Shown piece after piece: positions 1-10,030 of a stretch of DNA of 64,000 nucleotides. Each line of letters begins with the position of its first letter. Position 1 is the first letter of the stretch. The position numbers and the translations under genes are program-made. The notes under the pieces are model-generated. The model did no database searches. It was not told the origin of the DNA and worked only from the letters and a program-made list of their open reading frames with translations. This DNA comes from Pseudodesulfovibrio sp. Lineage in GTDB: Bacteria > Desulfobacterota > Desulfovibrionia > Desulfovibrionales > Desulfovibrionaceae. The stretch lies in NCBI GenBank assembly GCA_016744135.1, contig JADGEX010000001.1:1561029-1625028 (forward strand), in the 5' to 3' direction.

Positions 1-2
1 AG

Positions 3-71
3 ATTCGCGACGATTCCGGTTTCGACCGTATCGTGTCGCGCATGAAAAAGTGGTTCACAGACATTGCTTAA
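3..71 (+). CDS. ftsA: Cell division protein FtsA, C-terminal end (partial)
   Basis: The last 22 codons of a gene that begins upstream of the window, ending in MKKWFTDIA and a TAA stop. FtsA is the actin-like membrane tether of the Z-ring, and its C-terminus is normally a short amphipathic helix with basic and aromatic residues, which this fits. The ftsZ start lies 64 bp downstream, the usual ftsA-ftsZ order. The identification rests on this short tail and on the neighbour. Confidence 0.75.
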   Translation: MRDDSGFDRIVSRMKKWFTDIA

Positions 72-135
72 GGAATGAGCTTTTTTTGAGGATACAGGGA
101 ACATTCAACAGGGAATATTCTGAGGAGGACACGTA

Positions 136-1398
136 ATGGAATACTTTGAAATCGAACATGAAAGTAACGCTAAAATCAAAGTCGTCGGTTGTGGCGGCGG
201 TGGTGGTAATGCAGTCAACAACATGATCCAATCCGCGCTCAAAGGCGTGAAATTCATCGTTGCGAACACTGACCATCAGGACATTGACAAATCTCTGGCC
301 GAACACAAAATCCAGATCGGCGAAAAGCTGACCAAGGGACTTGGCGCAGGAGCCAACCCGGAAATCGGTCGCTCGGCTGCCATGGAATCCGTGGATCATA
401 TCCGCGAGGCTCTGGAAGGCGCTGACATGGTCTTCATCACCGCCGGAATGGGCGGCGGTACCGGCACTGGCTCCGCTCCAGTCGTGGCTCAGGTGGCCAA
501 GGAACTCGGCGCGCTCACCGTTGGTGTCGTAACCAAGCCTTTTTATTTTGAAGGCAAACGTCGTCTGGAACAAGCTGACGAAGGTGCCAAGGCACTGTCT
601 GAAGTGGTGGATTCCATCATCACCATCCCCAACGACCGTCTGCTCCAGTTGGCCGCCAAAAAGGCATCCTTCTCCGACATGCTGAAAAAAGCTGATGAAG
701 TCCTGTACTACGCAGTCAAGGGTATCGCTGATCTGATTACCGTACACGGCTTGATCAACCTCGACTTTGCGGACGTAAAAGCCGCCATGTCCAGCTCCGG
801 CATGGCACTCATGGGTACCGGAATCGCTTCCGGCGAAACTCGTGCCAAAGAAGCAGCCATGAAGGCTATCACCAGCCCACTGCTGGAAGATGTCTCCATC
901 GAAGGCGCCAAAGGCGTACTTATCAACATCACCTGCGGCCCGGACATGCTCATTGATGAGGTTTCCGAAGCAGCAGATATTATTTACAAAGAAGCACATG
1001 ACGACGCCGAGATCTTCTTCGGTACGGTCTTTGACCCGGATGCAGGCGACGAAATGCGCATCACTGTCATCGCCACCGGCATCGAAACCGTCATGGAAGA
1101 TGCCGAACCTGTCCTGAGCAAGGCTGAACAGCAGAAAGTTCTGTTACTCGGCAAGCCTCGCGGTATGGGACAGCCTGCTGCAGACACGCAGCCTCGTCGT
1201 TCTGGTCACCAGCAGGTGCTCAACACCGACCGAAACATTCCTGCGTACCTGCGCAAGGCCGGTGGAGAATTGAACACCACGGAAGCACCGTCCATGCAAC
1301 AGACTCGTCGAGTCGTTGCCGGTCCTGGTGAAGAAGAGTTCATTTTCGAAGATGACAACTTCGAAGTCCCGGCCTTCATCCGAAAGAATGTTGACTAG
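136..1398 (+). CDS. ftsZ: Cell division protein FtsZ
   Basis: Tubulin-like GTPase of 420 residues that polymerises into the cytokinetic Z-ring at midcell. The GTP-binding start [13 protein letters not shown] lies near residues 18-30 and the tubulin signature [10 protein letters not shown] near 106-115. The T7-loop region with NLDFADVK follows at about 207-214. After a variable linker rich in Pro, Arg and Gln, the protein ends with the conserved tail FEVPAFIRK, which docks FtsA and ZipA-like partners. A strong ribosome site (GAGGAGG) precedes the ATG. It follows ftsA directly, so both probably belong to the division and cell-wall cluster that continues upstream of the window. Confidence 0.97.
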   Translation: MEYFEIEHESNAKIKVVGCGGGGGNAVNNMIQSALKGVKFIVANTDHQDIDKSLAEHKIQIGEKLTKGLGAGANPEIGRSAAMESVDHIREALEGADMVFITAGMGGGTGTGSAPVVAQVAKELGALTVGVVTKPFYFEGKRRLEQADEGAKALSEVVDSIITIPNDRLLQLAAKKASFSDMLKKADEVLYYAVKGIADLITVHGLINLDFADVKAAMSSSGMALMGTGIASGETRAKEAAMKAITSPLLEDVSIEGAKGVLINITCGPDMLIDEVSEAADIIYKEAHDDAEIFFGTVFDPDAGDEMRITVIATGIETVMEDAEPVLSKAEQQKVLLLGKPRGMGQPAADTQPRRSGHQQVLNTDRNIPAYLRKAGGELNTTEAPSMQQTRRVVAGPGEEEFIFEDDNFEVPAFIRKNVD

Positions 1399-1430
1399 GA
1401 CCATGAAAACTCACGTGGAGGAAAACCGCT

Positions 1431-3089
1431 ATCGTTAAGCGAACCCTGTATTATGGCGTCGAGGAGCCTAACGCTCCCGTCCTCGGTGGCCGGCTCCCTG
1501 TAGCTCTGGCTGTTCCAGGAGGCGATAAAGCCGCCATATCCACTCTCGGCTGGCAAGCCGTCTATCGGACGCTGACCGAGGAACCCGGCTTGGCCGTTGA
1601 ACGTGTCTTCCCGGACAAGCTGGGATTGACCGATGGCGCTGATCCAAAAACACGTGAATCAAATAGCCCACTATCCTCATTCCCTGTAATCGCTTGGAGC
1701 ATTACGTTCGAGGAGGACTTCCTCAGCCTTCCTCGAACGCTCCGGGCAGCGGGCGTTCCGCCTCTTGCGGCGGAACGCCCTTCTCTTCCCTTGGTCATCT
1801 GCGGTGGCCCCATTGCCTTTCTGAACCCCGCCCCTATTGCGCCCTTCATTGATCTCTTCTGGGTGGGGGAGGCTGACAAACAATTCTTAAACCTCTTCGA
1901 CACACTGAAACGACTAGTCTTTGATGGCAAAGGCAAGGAAGAAATCCTTGAGGCCATCAAGGATATGCCGGGAGTCTATGCCCCTGGACGCTCAAAAACG
2001 CCGGTCAAAAGACTCACATCCGGCCCGACCGGCATCTTGAACGACCCTGCGTTCTCCTGCTTCATATCGGGCCGAGCTGCTTTTCGAGACACCCTGCTGC
2101 TTGAGGTCAACCGAGGATGTCCGTATGGGTGCCGCTTCTGTGCTGCCGGGTACATCTATCGCCCGCCACGCCTCGCAAAAATAGAAGAACTCAAACGCAT
2201 CGTTGAACTCTCCGATCCACCCAAAGTAGGATTGGTTGGTACAGCCCTGACTGATTGGCCCGATCTGGTTCCCTTCCTGAAATGGCTGCACAGTAAGAAA
2301 AAGAAATTTTCGCTCTCTTCCATGCGTGCCGACGGCATTACCGAAGAGTTGCTCGTCTACTTACGAGAACGCGGTATCCGTACCGTAACTCTTGCCCTGG
2401 AAGGCGCGTCTGAACGCCTTCGTCGCATGATGAGCAAGAAACTTGATTCCAAGGATTTCCTGAATGCAGTCCGACTGTGCGCCCGGTACGGGGTCAATCA
2501 TCTGAAACTCTACCTCATTGTCGGATGGCCCGGAGAGACAGATGCCGACTATGAAGAACTTGAACAATTCCTCAATGAAATACTTCGCATTCGCTCTGAA
2601 GAACCGGGTGGCAAAAAGAAACACCTGATGCGCATTACCATCGGCATCAGTTCACTTGTCCCCAAGCCGTTCACACCGTTCCAGTGGGCTCCCATGATGG
2701 ACGAAGCCTCTCTTGAGGCACGCATGAAGCAACTTGTTCACATGGTCAAACCTTTCAAGGGCGTCACTTTACAACACGATTCCCCCTTTCAGGCCCGACT
2801 CCAGGGCGTGCTCGCCCGTGGGGGTGAAGAACTGGCCGAATTCATCCAGCTCGCAGCTGAGCATGGCGGTTGGAAAAAAGCACTCAAACGATGGGATGGC
2901 GATCCATCCCATATCATCGATAGAGAGCGAGACAAGGACGAAAGCTTCCCGTGGGAAGTCGTTGATGTCGGCGTCAAGCGAGAATTTCTCTGGAAAGAAT
3001 GGGAAAAGGCAAAAATCGCCAAGGTCTCACCCAAATGCCCATCCATGGATTGCACCCAATGCCGCATGTGTGGAATGGAAAGAGGCTAG
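1431..3089 (+). CDS. Radical SAM protein with B12-binding-like N-terminus; apparent AUC start
   Basis: Large radical S-adenosylmethionine enzyme of unknown substrate. The CX3CX2C iron-sulfur motif is CPYGCRFC, encoded at 2118-2141. A glycine-rich ICGGP stretch before it resembles the cobalamin-like N-terminal domain of such proteins. The C-terminus carries a second Cys cluster (CPSMDCTQCRMC). Coding similarity starts well before the first conventional start codon, a TTG at 1590. The frame is open from 1407, and between 1407 and 1590 it has no ATG, GTG or TTG. A GGAGG at 1417-1421 sits nine bases before an ATC at 1431, giving a protein of about 552 residues. I placed the start there. A sequencing error or an in-frame CTG (1446) are the alternatives. 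It follows ftsZ closely. Confidence 0.8.
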   Translation: MVKRTLYYGVEEPNAPVLGGRLPVALAVPGGDKAAISTLGWQAVYRTLTEEPGLAVERVFPDKLGLTDGADPKTRESNSPLSSFPVIAWSITFEEDFLSLPRTLRAAGVPPLAAERPSLPLVICGGPIAFLNPAPIAPFIDLFWVGEADKQFLNLFDTLKRLVFDGKGKEEILEAIKDMPGVYAPGRSKTPVKRLTSGPTGILNDPAFSCFISGRAAFRDTLLLEVNRGCPYGCRFCAAGYIYRPPRLAKIEELKRIVELSDPPKVGLVGTALTDWPDLVPFLKWLHSKKKKFSLSSMRADGITEELLVYLRERGIRTVTLALEGASERLRRMMSKKLDSKDFLNAVRLCARYGVNHLKLYLIVGWPGETDADYEELEQFLNEILRIRSEEPGGKKKHLMRITIGISSLVPKPFTPFQWAPMMDEASLEARMKQLVHMVKPFKGVTLQHDSPFQARLQGVLARGGEELAEFIQLAAEHGGWKKALKRWDGDPSHIIDRERDKDESFPWEVVDVGVKREFLWKEWEKAKIAKVSPKCPSMDCTQCRMCGMERG

Positions 3090-3200
3090 ATTTCCAAATC
3101 ACCGCCGTCCTTTTTTTCATAGACAAAATTCTCACGGCATGGACAGCCTCACATATAGAAAATATCTTTCTTATATTTATTCAAGTCATTGAAAAAACAG

Positions 3201-3229
3201 TTGTACTTTTAGGAACTACTTATTGTATA
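3201..3229 (+). promoter_or_regulatory. Candidate sigma-70 promoter of the solute-binding protein gene
   Basis: TTGTAC and TGTATA are separated by 17 bp in an AT-rich gap about 100 bp upstream of the start at 3330. Read by eye only. Confidence 0.4.
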
Positions 3230-3329
3230 TATCAAAACAATATCATTATGAAGTTGATATACAATGGCTTTCAGTCGACTCTCCGAAACGCTTATCGGAG
3301 AACGACAATTTTATTTACTGAGGATCTTC

Positions 3330-4082
3330 ATGCGCCTGTTGCACGTCTTCATTGCCTTCATACTCCTGCTCATGTCGTTTACGCCATGTCAGGCAAGACA
3401 ATTAATCGTTCTCTTCGGCACAGACTCCAAACCACCTAAATCTTGGAAAAAAGAAAACAGCCCTTGCGGTATCCAAGTCGATATTCTGCGTGAAATCGAA
3501 TTTCGCACAGACCTGACTTTTGACATCCACATGTACCCTTGGAAACGGGCTTATATGAATGCCATTGAAGGAAGAGGGGGCATTTTCGGTCTTTCCATGA
3601 CTAAAGAACGCCTGAAGATATTCGACTACTCACAAGTTATGTGCATGGATGAAATGCGCTTGATCACCCTCAAAGGACACGAATTTCCTTTCCATTCCAT
3701 TCAAGACCTCAAAGACAAAACCATCGGAGTGACTCGCGGCGCTTCATACGGTGACACCTATGATAACGCGCTCGGGACCGTCTTTACGCCATGTTACGAC
3801 GGCCAGCCTCTCATCAGACTTCGTATGCTTCTGGCAGGTCGCACCGATGCTGCATTAATCGGTCCCGGCAAAACCGCAATTACTTACATCGTTAGGAATG
3901 ACCCTCGTCTGAAGGCCAACATCGATAAATTTTCCGTTTTGGAAACGCCTTTCAACATCGATCCCAATTTCATCGGCTTCCATAAAAGCATGCGACAAGG
4001 GGAAAACCTGCTCAAGATAAACCGAGCTCTCAAATCCATGTGGAAAGATGGAACCATATCCAGAATCGTGAATAAATATTGA
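3330..4082 (+). CDS. Periplasmic solute-binding protein, family 3-like (orphan)
   Basis: A protein of 250 residues that resembles the amino-acid-binding (SBP_bac_3) proteins. The ATG at 3330 was chosen because AGGA lies seven bases before it and a clean signal peptide follows (MRLLHVFIAF..., cleaved after PCQA). The mature part shows typical family features: DSKPPKSW early, MYPWKRAYMNAIEG, and YSQVM before the second lobe. No permease or ATPase gene lies nearby, so it may feed a distant transporter or act in signalling or another periplasmic role. Two similar orphans occur at 12531 and 30586. The ligand is unknown. Confidence 0.75.
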   Translation: MRLLHVFIAFILLLMSFTPCQARQLIVLFGTDSKPPKSWKKENSPCGIQVDILREIEFRTDLTFDIHMYPWKRAYMNAIEGRGGIFGLSMTKERLKIFDYSQVMCMDEMRLITLKGHEFPFHSIQDLKDKTIGVTRGASYGDTYDNALGTVFTPCYDGQPLIRLRMLLAGRTDAALIGPGKTAITYIVRNDPRLKANIDKFSVLETPFNIDPNFIGFHKSMRQGENLLKINRALKSMWKDGTISRIVNKY

Positions 4083-4102
4083 GATCAAACAAACGGAGCA
4101 CC

Positions 4103-4801
4103 ATGTTTCAACGCATATTTCACGTCCAACGTCTGCTACTTTCAATACTTATTCTCACGTGTCTGCTGACAATTCCTGCTTCTGCCGATTCTCTCCCTGA
4201 TGGATTTGTCCGACTCAATCAATTCATACCGGATGCCACTTACGACGTGCGTTATTACAACGGTCACAACTTCGTTGGCGTAAAGATCGACGGGTACACT
4301 GCTCCGGTAGTCATCATAACAATTCAGGCAGCCACCGCACTCAAACAAGTTCAAACCGATCTCAAGCCATTCAATCTTGGCCTTAAAATCTTTGACGGCT
4401 ACCGCCCTCAAAAAGCTGTCGATCACTTTGCGCGCTGGGCCAAAGACATCAACGATACCCGAACGAAACCGGAATTTTATCCTGACGTGGATAAACGCCA
4501 TCTTTTCCGCGATGGCTACATAGCAGCCAAATCCGGCCACTCACGCGGTTCCACAGTCGATCTGACCATCATCGACCTCACCACCAAAACAGAACTCGAC
4601 ATGGGCACTACCTTCGACTTTTTTGGCCCTAAATCCTGGCCCGACAACAAATCCATGTCACCCAAAGTTCGCGCCAACCGAGCCCTGCTTCAATCCATCA
4701 TGCGCAACAACGGCTTCAAACACCTCAAAGAAGAATGGTGGCACTTCACGCTCAAGAACGAACCCTATACGAATACATACTTCAACTTCCCAATAAATTA
4801 A
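4103..4801 (+). CDS. D-alanyl-D-alanine dipeptidase, VanX/DdpX family (peptidase M15D)
   Basis: Zinc dipeptidase of 232 residues with an N-terminal signal peptide ending near ASA. The zinc motif SGHSRGSTVD (SxHxxGxxxD type) and the downstream EEWWHF, containing the Glu and His used in catalysis and metal binding, are both present, as is the substrate-side YRPQKA. The ATG at 4103 has GGAGC nine bases upstream; a TTG start eight codons earlier overlaps the previous gene and has no ribosome site. Family members split D-Ala-D-Ala. Outside vancomycin clusters they recycle peptidoglycan dipeptides, the likely role here since no van genes are near. Confidence 0.88.
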   Translation: MFQRIFHVQRLLLSILILTCLLTIPASADSLPDGFVRLNQFIPDATYDVRYYNGHNFVGVKIDGYTAPVVIITIQAATALKQVQTDLKPFNLGLKIFDGYRPQKAVDHFARWAKDINDTRTKPEFYPDVDKRHLFRDGYIAAKSGHSRGSTVDLTIIDLTTKTELDMGTTFDFFGPKSWPDNKSMSPKVRANRALLQSIMRNNGFKHLKEEWWHFTLKNEPYTNTYFNFPIN

Positions 4802-4871
4802 GCACTTCCCCTTTGCGCGAAGCGCAGACAAGAAGTTTAGGAAAAGAGAGGAATGGGGGTCCGGGGGAGAC

Positions 4872-4912
4872 AAAAAAGCCCCGGTTCAGCATCAACTGAA
4901 CCGGGGCTTTAA
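4872..4912. terminator. Bidirectional rho-independent terminator
   Basis: The stem GCCCCGGTTCAG/CTGAACCGGGGC with a short loop is flanked by an A-run on the left and a T-run on the right. It sits between the converging dipeptidase gene and glyA and can serve both. Confidence 0.85.
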
Positions 4913-4929
4913 ATTGTATAAATCTCAAT

Positions 4930-6168
4930 CTACCAAGCGAAGAGCGGGAATTCGCGAGCAAAATCTTCGACTTCTTCGGAGATGCCTTTGAGGGCCTTGT
5001 CGTCGTTCATGTTGTTCAGAGCGGCGACAATGGCTTCGGATACCACGATCATATCTTCTTCGATCATACCACGAGTAGTCAGAGCCGGAGTACCGACACG
5101 AATACCTGAAGTCTGAAACGGAGACTTGGTCTCAAACGGAATGGTGTTCTTGTTGACGGTGATACCGGCCTTGTCCAAAGCGATCTGAGCATCCTTACCG
5201 GTGTAGTCCTTTTCGGACAGATCGAGCAGCATCATATGGTTGTCAGTGCCACCGGATACAAGCTTGTAACCGGCTTCCTGCAAGGACACGGCGAGCTGCT
5301 TGGCGTTCCTGACGACCTGCTGCTGGTATTCCACGAAACCGGGAGCCAAAGCTTCGCCAAAAGCCACAGCCTTGGAGGCGATGACGTGCATAAGCGGACC
5401 GCCCTGAATGCCGGGGAAAATGTTGGAATTGAGTTCCTGTTCCAAATCTTCGCTGGAGAGGATCATACCGCCACGAGGACCGCGCAGAGTCTTGTGAGTC
5501 GTGGTGGTGGTGTAATGAGCGTGCTCAATGCAGCTTGGATGTTCACCTGCGGCGATAAGACCCGCGATGTGAGCCATATCCACCATCAACTTGGCACCAA
5601 CCTCATCAGCTATCTGACGGAAACGGGCAAAGTCGATAACACGCGGATACGCGGAAGCACCGGCAATAATCATGGTCGGCTTGTTCTCTTTGGCGAGGGC
5701 TTCGACGGCATCATAATCTATGGTCTGGGTTTCCTTGGAAACACCGTAATGGACCATGTTGAAGAGCTTGCCGGAAAAGTTGACTGGAGAACCGTGGGTC
5801 AGATGACCACCATGGGACAAATCCATGCCCAGCACAGTATCACCGGGCTTGCAAGCCGCGAAGTAGACAGCCATGTTTGCCTGAGAACCGGAGTGCGGCT
5901 GAACGTTTGCATAGGTAGCACCAAACAGCTCCTTGGCACGATCTCGGGCCAGGTCTTCGACCTCGTCCACATGTTCGCAACCGCCATACCAACGCTTGCC
6001 GGGATACCCTTCAGCATATTTATGGGTCAAAACAGACCCTTGTGCCTGGCGCACGGCCGTGGACACGAAATTTTCACTAGCGATCAGTTCAAGTTTAGAA
6101 ACCTGACGATCAACCTCATCGGCGATGACAGCGGCTACTGCCGGATCCTGGATAAGCAGTTCTTCCAT
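4930..6168 (-). CDS. glyA: Serine hydroxymethyltransferase
   Basis: PLP enzyme of 412 residues that interconverts serine and glycine and charges tetrahydrofolate with a one-carbon unit. The PLP lysine sits in [15 protein letters not shown] near residue 226. The N-terminal LELIASENF, the RWYGG region and HSGSQANM are typical. Length matches the family. It lies downstream of the fatty-acid genes on the same strand, but a terminator and a candidate promoter separate it from fabF, so it is probably also transcribed on its own. Confidence 0.97.
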   Translation of the reverse strand: MEELLIQDPAVAAVIADEVDRQVSKLELIASENFVSTAVRQAQGSVLTHKYAEGYPGKRWYGGCEHVDEVEDLARDRAKELFGATYANVQPHSGSQANMAVYFAACKPGDTVLGMDLSHGGHLTHGSPVNFSGKLFNMVHYGVSKETQTIDYDAVEALAKENKPTMIIAGASAYPRVIDFARFRQIADEVGAKLMVDMAHIAGLIAAGEHPSCIEHAHYTTTTTHKTLRGPRGGMILSSEDLEQELNSNIFPGIQGGPLMHVIASKAVAFGEALAPGFVEYQQQVVRNAKQLAVSLQEAGYKLVSGGTDNHMMLLDLSEKDYTGKDAQIALDKAGITVNKNTIPFETKSPFQTSGIRVGTPALTTRGMIEEDMIVVSEAIVAALNNMNDDKALKGISEEVEDFAREFPLFAW

Positions 6169-6316
6169 GAAGATACCCTCGTGTTGAATGTGGATGCGAA
6201 TGGCTTCCCATGCCGATCACACGTCGGTTCAGTCATAACGCCGCTGTCCGAAAGTCAACTTTTTCATTGACTCCGTCCAATGGCTGCCGTCCGAATGTGC
6301 GGTATGGAGATCCGTC

Positions 6317-6344
6317 CTTATATAGTCACGAAAAGGTTGTTCAA
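6317..6344 (-). promoter_or_regulatory. Candidate glyA promoter with a long leader
   Basis: On the minus strand TTGAAC (6339-6344) and TATAAG (6317-6322) are 16 bp apart. Transcription from here would give a leader of roughly 140 bases before the glyA ATG. I recognise no known riboswitch in that leader. Confidence 0.4.
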
Positions 6345-6443
6345 CCCTTTCGATTGGTCTTTGTACAGCAGAGCCTTTGTAAAGCGTTCGGGATTAGGGT
6401 GCAAGGAAAAGACGCTTCAAGAAAATTTGAAAATTGATCCCAC

Positions 6444-6470
6444 GAAAAAAGGGAGGCCGTTTGGCCTCCC
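6444..6470 (-). terminator. Terminator after fabF
   Basis: GGGAGGCC/GGCCTCCC with a four-base loop, followed on the minus strand by a run of six T. It lies immediately after the fabF stop and ends the fatty-acid operon. Confidence 0.85.
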
Positions 6471-6476
6471 TTGTCG

Positions 6477-7715
6477 TTATCGTGTAAAGCGCTTGAACAG
6501 CATGCAGGCGTTGGTACCGCCAAAGCCGAACGAGTTCGACAAGGCGTAATTAGCCTGAATTTCTCGCGGCCCGTCAGCGCAGACGTCCAGATCACATTCC
6601 GGGTCAGGATTGTCCTGGTTAATAGTGCCGGGGATAATTCCCTCATGCAACGTCTTAACTGCAAAAACCGCTTCCATGCCGCCTGCCGCACCGAGCAAAT
6701 GTCCGGTCTGCGACTTGTTGGCGCATATGTTGATGTTATAGGCATGGTCACCAAAGACCTTTTTGATAGCCCGTGTTTCACACAGGTCATTCAATTTAGT
6801 GGAGGTGCCATGCGCGTTAATGTGATCGACCTCTGACGGATCGATCTTCGCCTCACGGATGGCCGCTTCCATGGCATATGCCATGCCTGCGCCGTCTTCC
6901 GGCGGAGCGGTCATGTGGTGGGCATCACCAGAAGCACCGAATCCGACCACTTCGGCCAAGATGTTCGCACCGCGAGCTTCAGCGTGCTCCAAGGATTCCA
7001 GAAGCAACAGACCGCAGCCTTCCCCCATGATGAAACCTGTACGGTCTGCATCAAACGGACGGGAAGCTAGTTCCGGCTCATCGTTGCGAACGGAAAGAGC
7101 TCTCATGGCGTTGAACCCGGCCACACCCAAAGGAGTTATGGTGGATTCAGAGCCACCGCAAATCATTGCGTCCGCGCGGCCCATGGCGATATCGGTGTAG
7201 GCGACGCCAACACCATGCGTACCGGAAGCACACGCGGTGGTGGTGCAGATATTAGGTCCCATGGCTCCAGCTTCAATGGACACCTGACCGGCAGCCATGT
7301 TGGCAATGAGAATAGGGATAAAAAACGGGGAGATGCGACTTGGGCCCTTTTTCAGGAGCTTGGCATGCATTTCCTCGATAGAGTGCAATCCACCCAACCC
7401 AACACCAACGACAGTGCCGACCCGAGCACGCTCGGACTCAGGGACAGTCCAACCGGCTGATTCAAACAACATCTTGGTACAGCACACCGCATATTGAGTA
7501 AAAATCTCCATGCGACGTGCTTCTTTCTTGCCGATAAAAACGGTCGGATCGAAATCCCTGACCTCACCGGCAATCTGGGTGGCATAGTCTGCAGCGTCAA
7601 ATCTGGTGATCTTGCCGACTCCGGATTTCCCGGCCAGCAGATTGTCCCAACTGGTATCAGCATCATTGCCAAGGGGAGTAATGGCAGAAACACTGGTAAC
7701 AACAACCCTGTTCAT
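6477..7715 (-). CDS. fabF: 3-oxoacyl-[acyl-carrier-protein] synthase II
   Basis: Condensing enzyme of 412 residues that elongates acyl-ACP with malonyl-ACP. The nucleophile Cys sits in TTACASGTHG at about residue 163. The two catalytic His are in NAHGTST and KSQTGHLLGAAG, and the C-terminus carries the glycine-rich NSFGFGGTNA. It is the last gene of a minus-strand run that starts at the DUF177 gene (11844). Confidence 0.97.
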   Translation of the reverse strand: MNRVVVTSVSAITPLGNDADTSWDNLLAGKSGVGKITRFDAADYATQIAGEVRDFDPTVFIGKKEARRMEIFTQYAVCCTKMLFESAGWTVPESERARVGTVVGVGLGGLHSIEEMHAKLLKKGPSRISPFFIPILIANMAAGQVSIEAGAMGPNICTTTACASGTHGVGVAYTDIAMGRADAMICGGSESTITPLGVAGFNAMRALSVRNDEPELASRPFDADRTGFIMGEGCGLLLLESLEHAEARGANILAEVVGFGASGDAHHMTAPPEDGAGMAYAMEAAIREAKIDPSEVDHINAHGTSTKLNDLCETRAIKKVFGDHAYNINICANKSQTGHLLGAAGGMEAVFAVKTLHEGIIPGTINQDNPDPECDLDVCADGPREIQANYALSNSFGFGGTNACMLFKRFTR

Positions 7716-7820
7716 AATACCTATCCGTAAAGTCTACGTATTGGAATGAAAAGGAGCGTCTTCCACCACTCTGGTGTACAAGACGCTCGCAATAAATAAC
7801 TTTTATTTAGTCGAGCGAAT

Positions 7821-8054
7821 CTATTGAGCTTTCTCGATATGAGAAATAGCGTCACTGACTTTGAGGATTTTCTGAGCTTCCTCATCGTCGATTTCCACGT
7901 CAAACTCTTCTTCCATGGCCATGATCAGTTCGGTCAGGTCCAAAGAGTCTGCACCCAGATCTTCAACAAATGCTGCGCCTTCAACGACTTCGTCTGCGGA
8001 CACACCAAGCTGCTCAACAATAATCTCTTTCACTTTTGCTGCTACATCGGACAT
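7821..8054 (-). CDS. acpP: Acyl carrier protein
   Basis: Acidic carrier of 77 residues that holds growing acyl chains on 4'-phosphopantetheine. The attachment Ser lies in [10 protein letters not shown] near residue 37. The start [10 protein letters not shown] follows a strong GGAGG; the frame stays open upstream, but that part is not conserved. It sits between fabG and fabF, as in many bacteria. Confidence 0.97.
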   Translation of the reverse strand: MSDVAAKVKEIIVEQLGVSADEVVEGAAFVEDLGADSLDLTELIMAMEEEFDVEIDDEEAQKILKVSDAISHIEKAQ

Positions 8055-8085
8055 AATTTCCTCCAATATCAATGTTTTTCTTAAA

Positions 8086-8829
8086 TTACATGTACATGCC
8101 GCCATTGACTCCCAACACCTGACCGGTGATGTACCCGGCACCAGATGATGCCAGGAAGGAGACTGCGGCTGCGATATCCTCGGACTGCCCGAGGGATTTT
8201 AACGGAATTTGTGCGAGCATGGCGTCAACGACCTTTTCAGGCAGTTCGGCGGTCATGTCTGTTTCAATGAAGCCAGGAGCCACGGCGTTGACGGTAATAC
8301 CGCGCCCAGCCAATTCTCTGGCTGCGGATTTAGTCAAACCGATGAGTCCAGCCTTGGCAGCACAATAGTTGGCTTGCCCGGCGTTGCCCATCTGGCCAAC
8401 AATGCTGGCGATGTTCACGATGCGGCCATGACGTTGCTTGCCCATAATTTTGGACGCTTCCTTGAGGAAAACAAAACAACCGGTAAGATTGATGTGGAGA
8501 ACTTTGTCCCAGTCATCATCTTTCATGCGCATCATCAGACCATCACGTGTAATACCCGCATTGTTCACGAGTACTTCAAGAGAAACCTTGCCCTTAATTT
8601 CTTCTTTGAAGAATGTGGTCACGGCTTCGCGATCGCCGGAGTCCAGTTGAAAGGCCTTGGCCTTACCACCGTTCTTTTCAATACCGGCCACCACTTCTTC
8701 AGCGGATTCAGGGCGGCTGACGTAAGTCAGGTACACTTCGAATCCGTCAGCGGCCAGCCTCTCGGCGACCGTACGTCCTATGCCACGGGAACCGCCCGTT
8801 ACCAGGGCGACGTTGCTCATATCGCTCAT
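8086..8829 (-). CDS. fabG: 3-oxoacyl-[acyl-carrier-protein] reductase
   Basis: NADPH-dependent short-chain dehydrogenase of 247 residues that reduces 3-ketoacyl-ACP. The cofactor motif is [13 protein letters not shown] is present, and the catalytic Tyr and Lys are in YCAAKAG. I chose the ATG at 8829, which has GAGGAC eight bases upstream, over the TTG one codon earlier. Adjacent to acpP. Confidence 0.96.
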   Translation of the reverse strand: MSDMSNVALVTGGSRGIGRTVAERLAADGFEVYLTYVSRPESAEEVVAGIEKNGGKAKAFQLDSGDREAVTTFFKEEIKGKVSLEVLVNNAGITRDGLMMRMKDDDWDKVLHINLTGCFVFLKEASKIMGKQRHGRIVNIASIVGQMGNAGQANYCAAKAGLIGLTKSAARELAGRGITVNAVAPGFIETDMTAELPEKVVDAMLAQIPLKSLGQSEDIAAAVSFLASSGAGYITGQVLGVNGGMYM

Positions 8830-8967
8830 CAATTGTCCTCGTGATGCTCGTGTTGGTCAGCACCCAATATACCAATTGGTGCCGGACTGCAAATTCCAAC
8901 TCAGATTGTAACGTAAAAGTCTATTCACTATTCGTAGAGAAAAAGCAAACAAACAGCCGTTTTAATC

Positions 8968-9954
8968 CTAGAATTGTATCAAGGCTGCACCCCAGGTAAA
9001 CCCGCCGCCAAAGGTGGGGGTCAGCACAAGGTCGCCCTTCTTGATAAATCCGGTTTTCACGGCCTCATCCAATGCAACGGGCACGGATGCGGCGGATGTG
9101 TTGCCGTATTTCTCGATATTTACGAAAACTCGTTCCTCCGGGATGTTGAACCGACGGCCCACGGCATCAATGATGCGCATGTTTGCCTGATGGGTAATAA
9201 GCACATCCACATCGGACTTTTCAAATCCATTCCGTTTGAGAATGGCTTCGCTTATGGAAGTCATGTTGCGGACGGCGTGCTTAAACACCTCGCGGCCTTG
9301 AAATTCAACAAAATATTCAGGGCCGACAGTGTCGCCCAAGGCGTAGGAGTAAGCTGAACCTCCGCCGTTGACAGTGAGTAAATCACCGAGTGAGCCATCG
9401 GCCGCCAACATGACGTCCAAGACACGGGGGCCATCGGTAATCTCACCGCCGGTCAAAACGGCTGCGCCTGAAGCGTCTCCGAAAAGGACACAGGTTGCAC
9501 GGTCTTCCCAATTCATTCTGCGAGAAAGAGTTTCACTGGAAACAACCAGAACTTTACTCTCCGGCTCCAGACACAGATACCCGCGCCCGGATTGCAATGC
9601 GTAGAGAAAGCCGGAACATGCGGCCTGCACGTCAACACACATCTGGCCCTTGATACCCAGCTTTTCCTGCAAACGGCAGGCAGCAGAAGGAATCATGGAA
9701 TCCGGAGTAAATGTGCCACATATGATATGGGTCAGTTCAGCAGGTTCAATGCCTGCGTCGGCCAGTGCTTTTTTGGACGATTCAAACGCCATGGAAGACG
9801 TTGTTTCACCGTCAGCAGCTATGTGCCGTTCCTTGATGCCTGTGCGGGTGGTTATCCACTCGTCAGTGGTATCGACGATTTTTTCGAGGTCAGCGTTGGT
9901 CAATATGCGCTCGGGGGCGTAACTGCCAAAGCCGCGTAGGATGAAGTTCATCAT
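8968..9954 (-). CDS. fabH: 3-oxoacyl-[acyl-carrier-protein] synthase III
   Basis: Initiating condensing enzyme of 328 residues that joins acetyl-CoA to malonyl-ACP. The nucleophile lies in VQAACSGFLYAL, and the catalytic His and Asn regions (THQAN; GNTSAASVP) follow in the C-terminal half. GGGFTWGA closes the protein. Two consecutive ATG codons make the start uncertain by one residue. It lies between plsX and fabG. Confidence 0.97.
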   Translation of the reverse strand: MMNFILRGFGSYAPERILTNADLEKIVDTTDEWITTRTGIKERHIAADGETTSSMAFESSKKALADAGIEPAELTHIICGTFTPDSMIPSAACRLQEKLGIKGQMCVDVQAACSGFLYALQSGRGYLCLEPESKVLVVSSETLSRRMNWEDRATCVLFGDASGAAVLTGGEITDGPRVLDVMLAADGSLGDLLTVNGGGSAYSYALGDTVGPEYFVEFQGREVFKHAVRNMTSISEAILKRNGFEKSDVDVLITHQANMRIIDAVGRRFNIPEERVFVNIEKYGNTSAASVPVALDEAVKTGFIKKGDLVLTPTFGGGFTWGAALIQF

Positions 9955-10030
9955 GGGTTGGGTCTGTATGCCAATGGGCAGGTGTGGTCAAGCAGTGCGA
10001 TATTTTGCACAACTTAAATTATATAGAATG

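Noticed and set aside
55-999. Minus-strand open frame of 314 codons over ftsZ
   Set aside because: Shadow of ftsZ with no recognisable domain; similar shadow frames over gltX, ribBA, glyA and the CoA ligase were dropped for the same reason.
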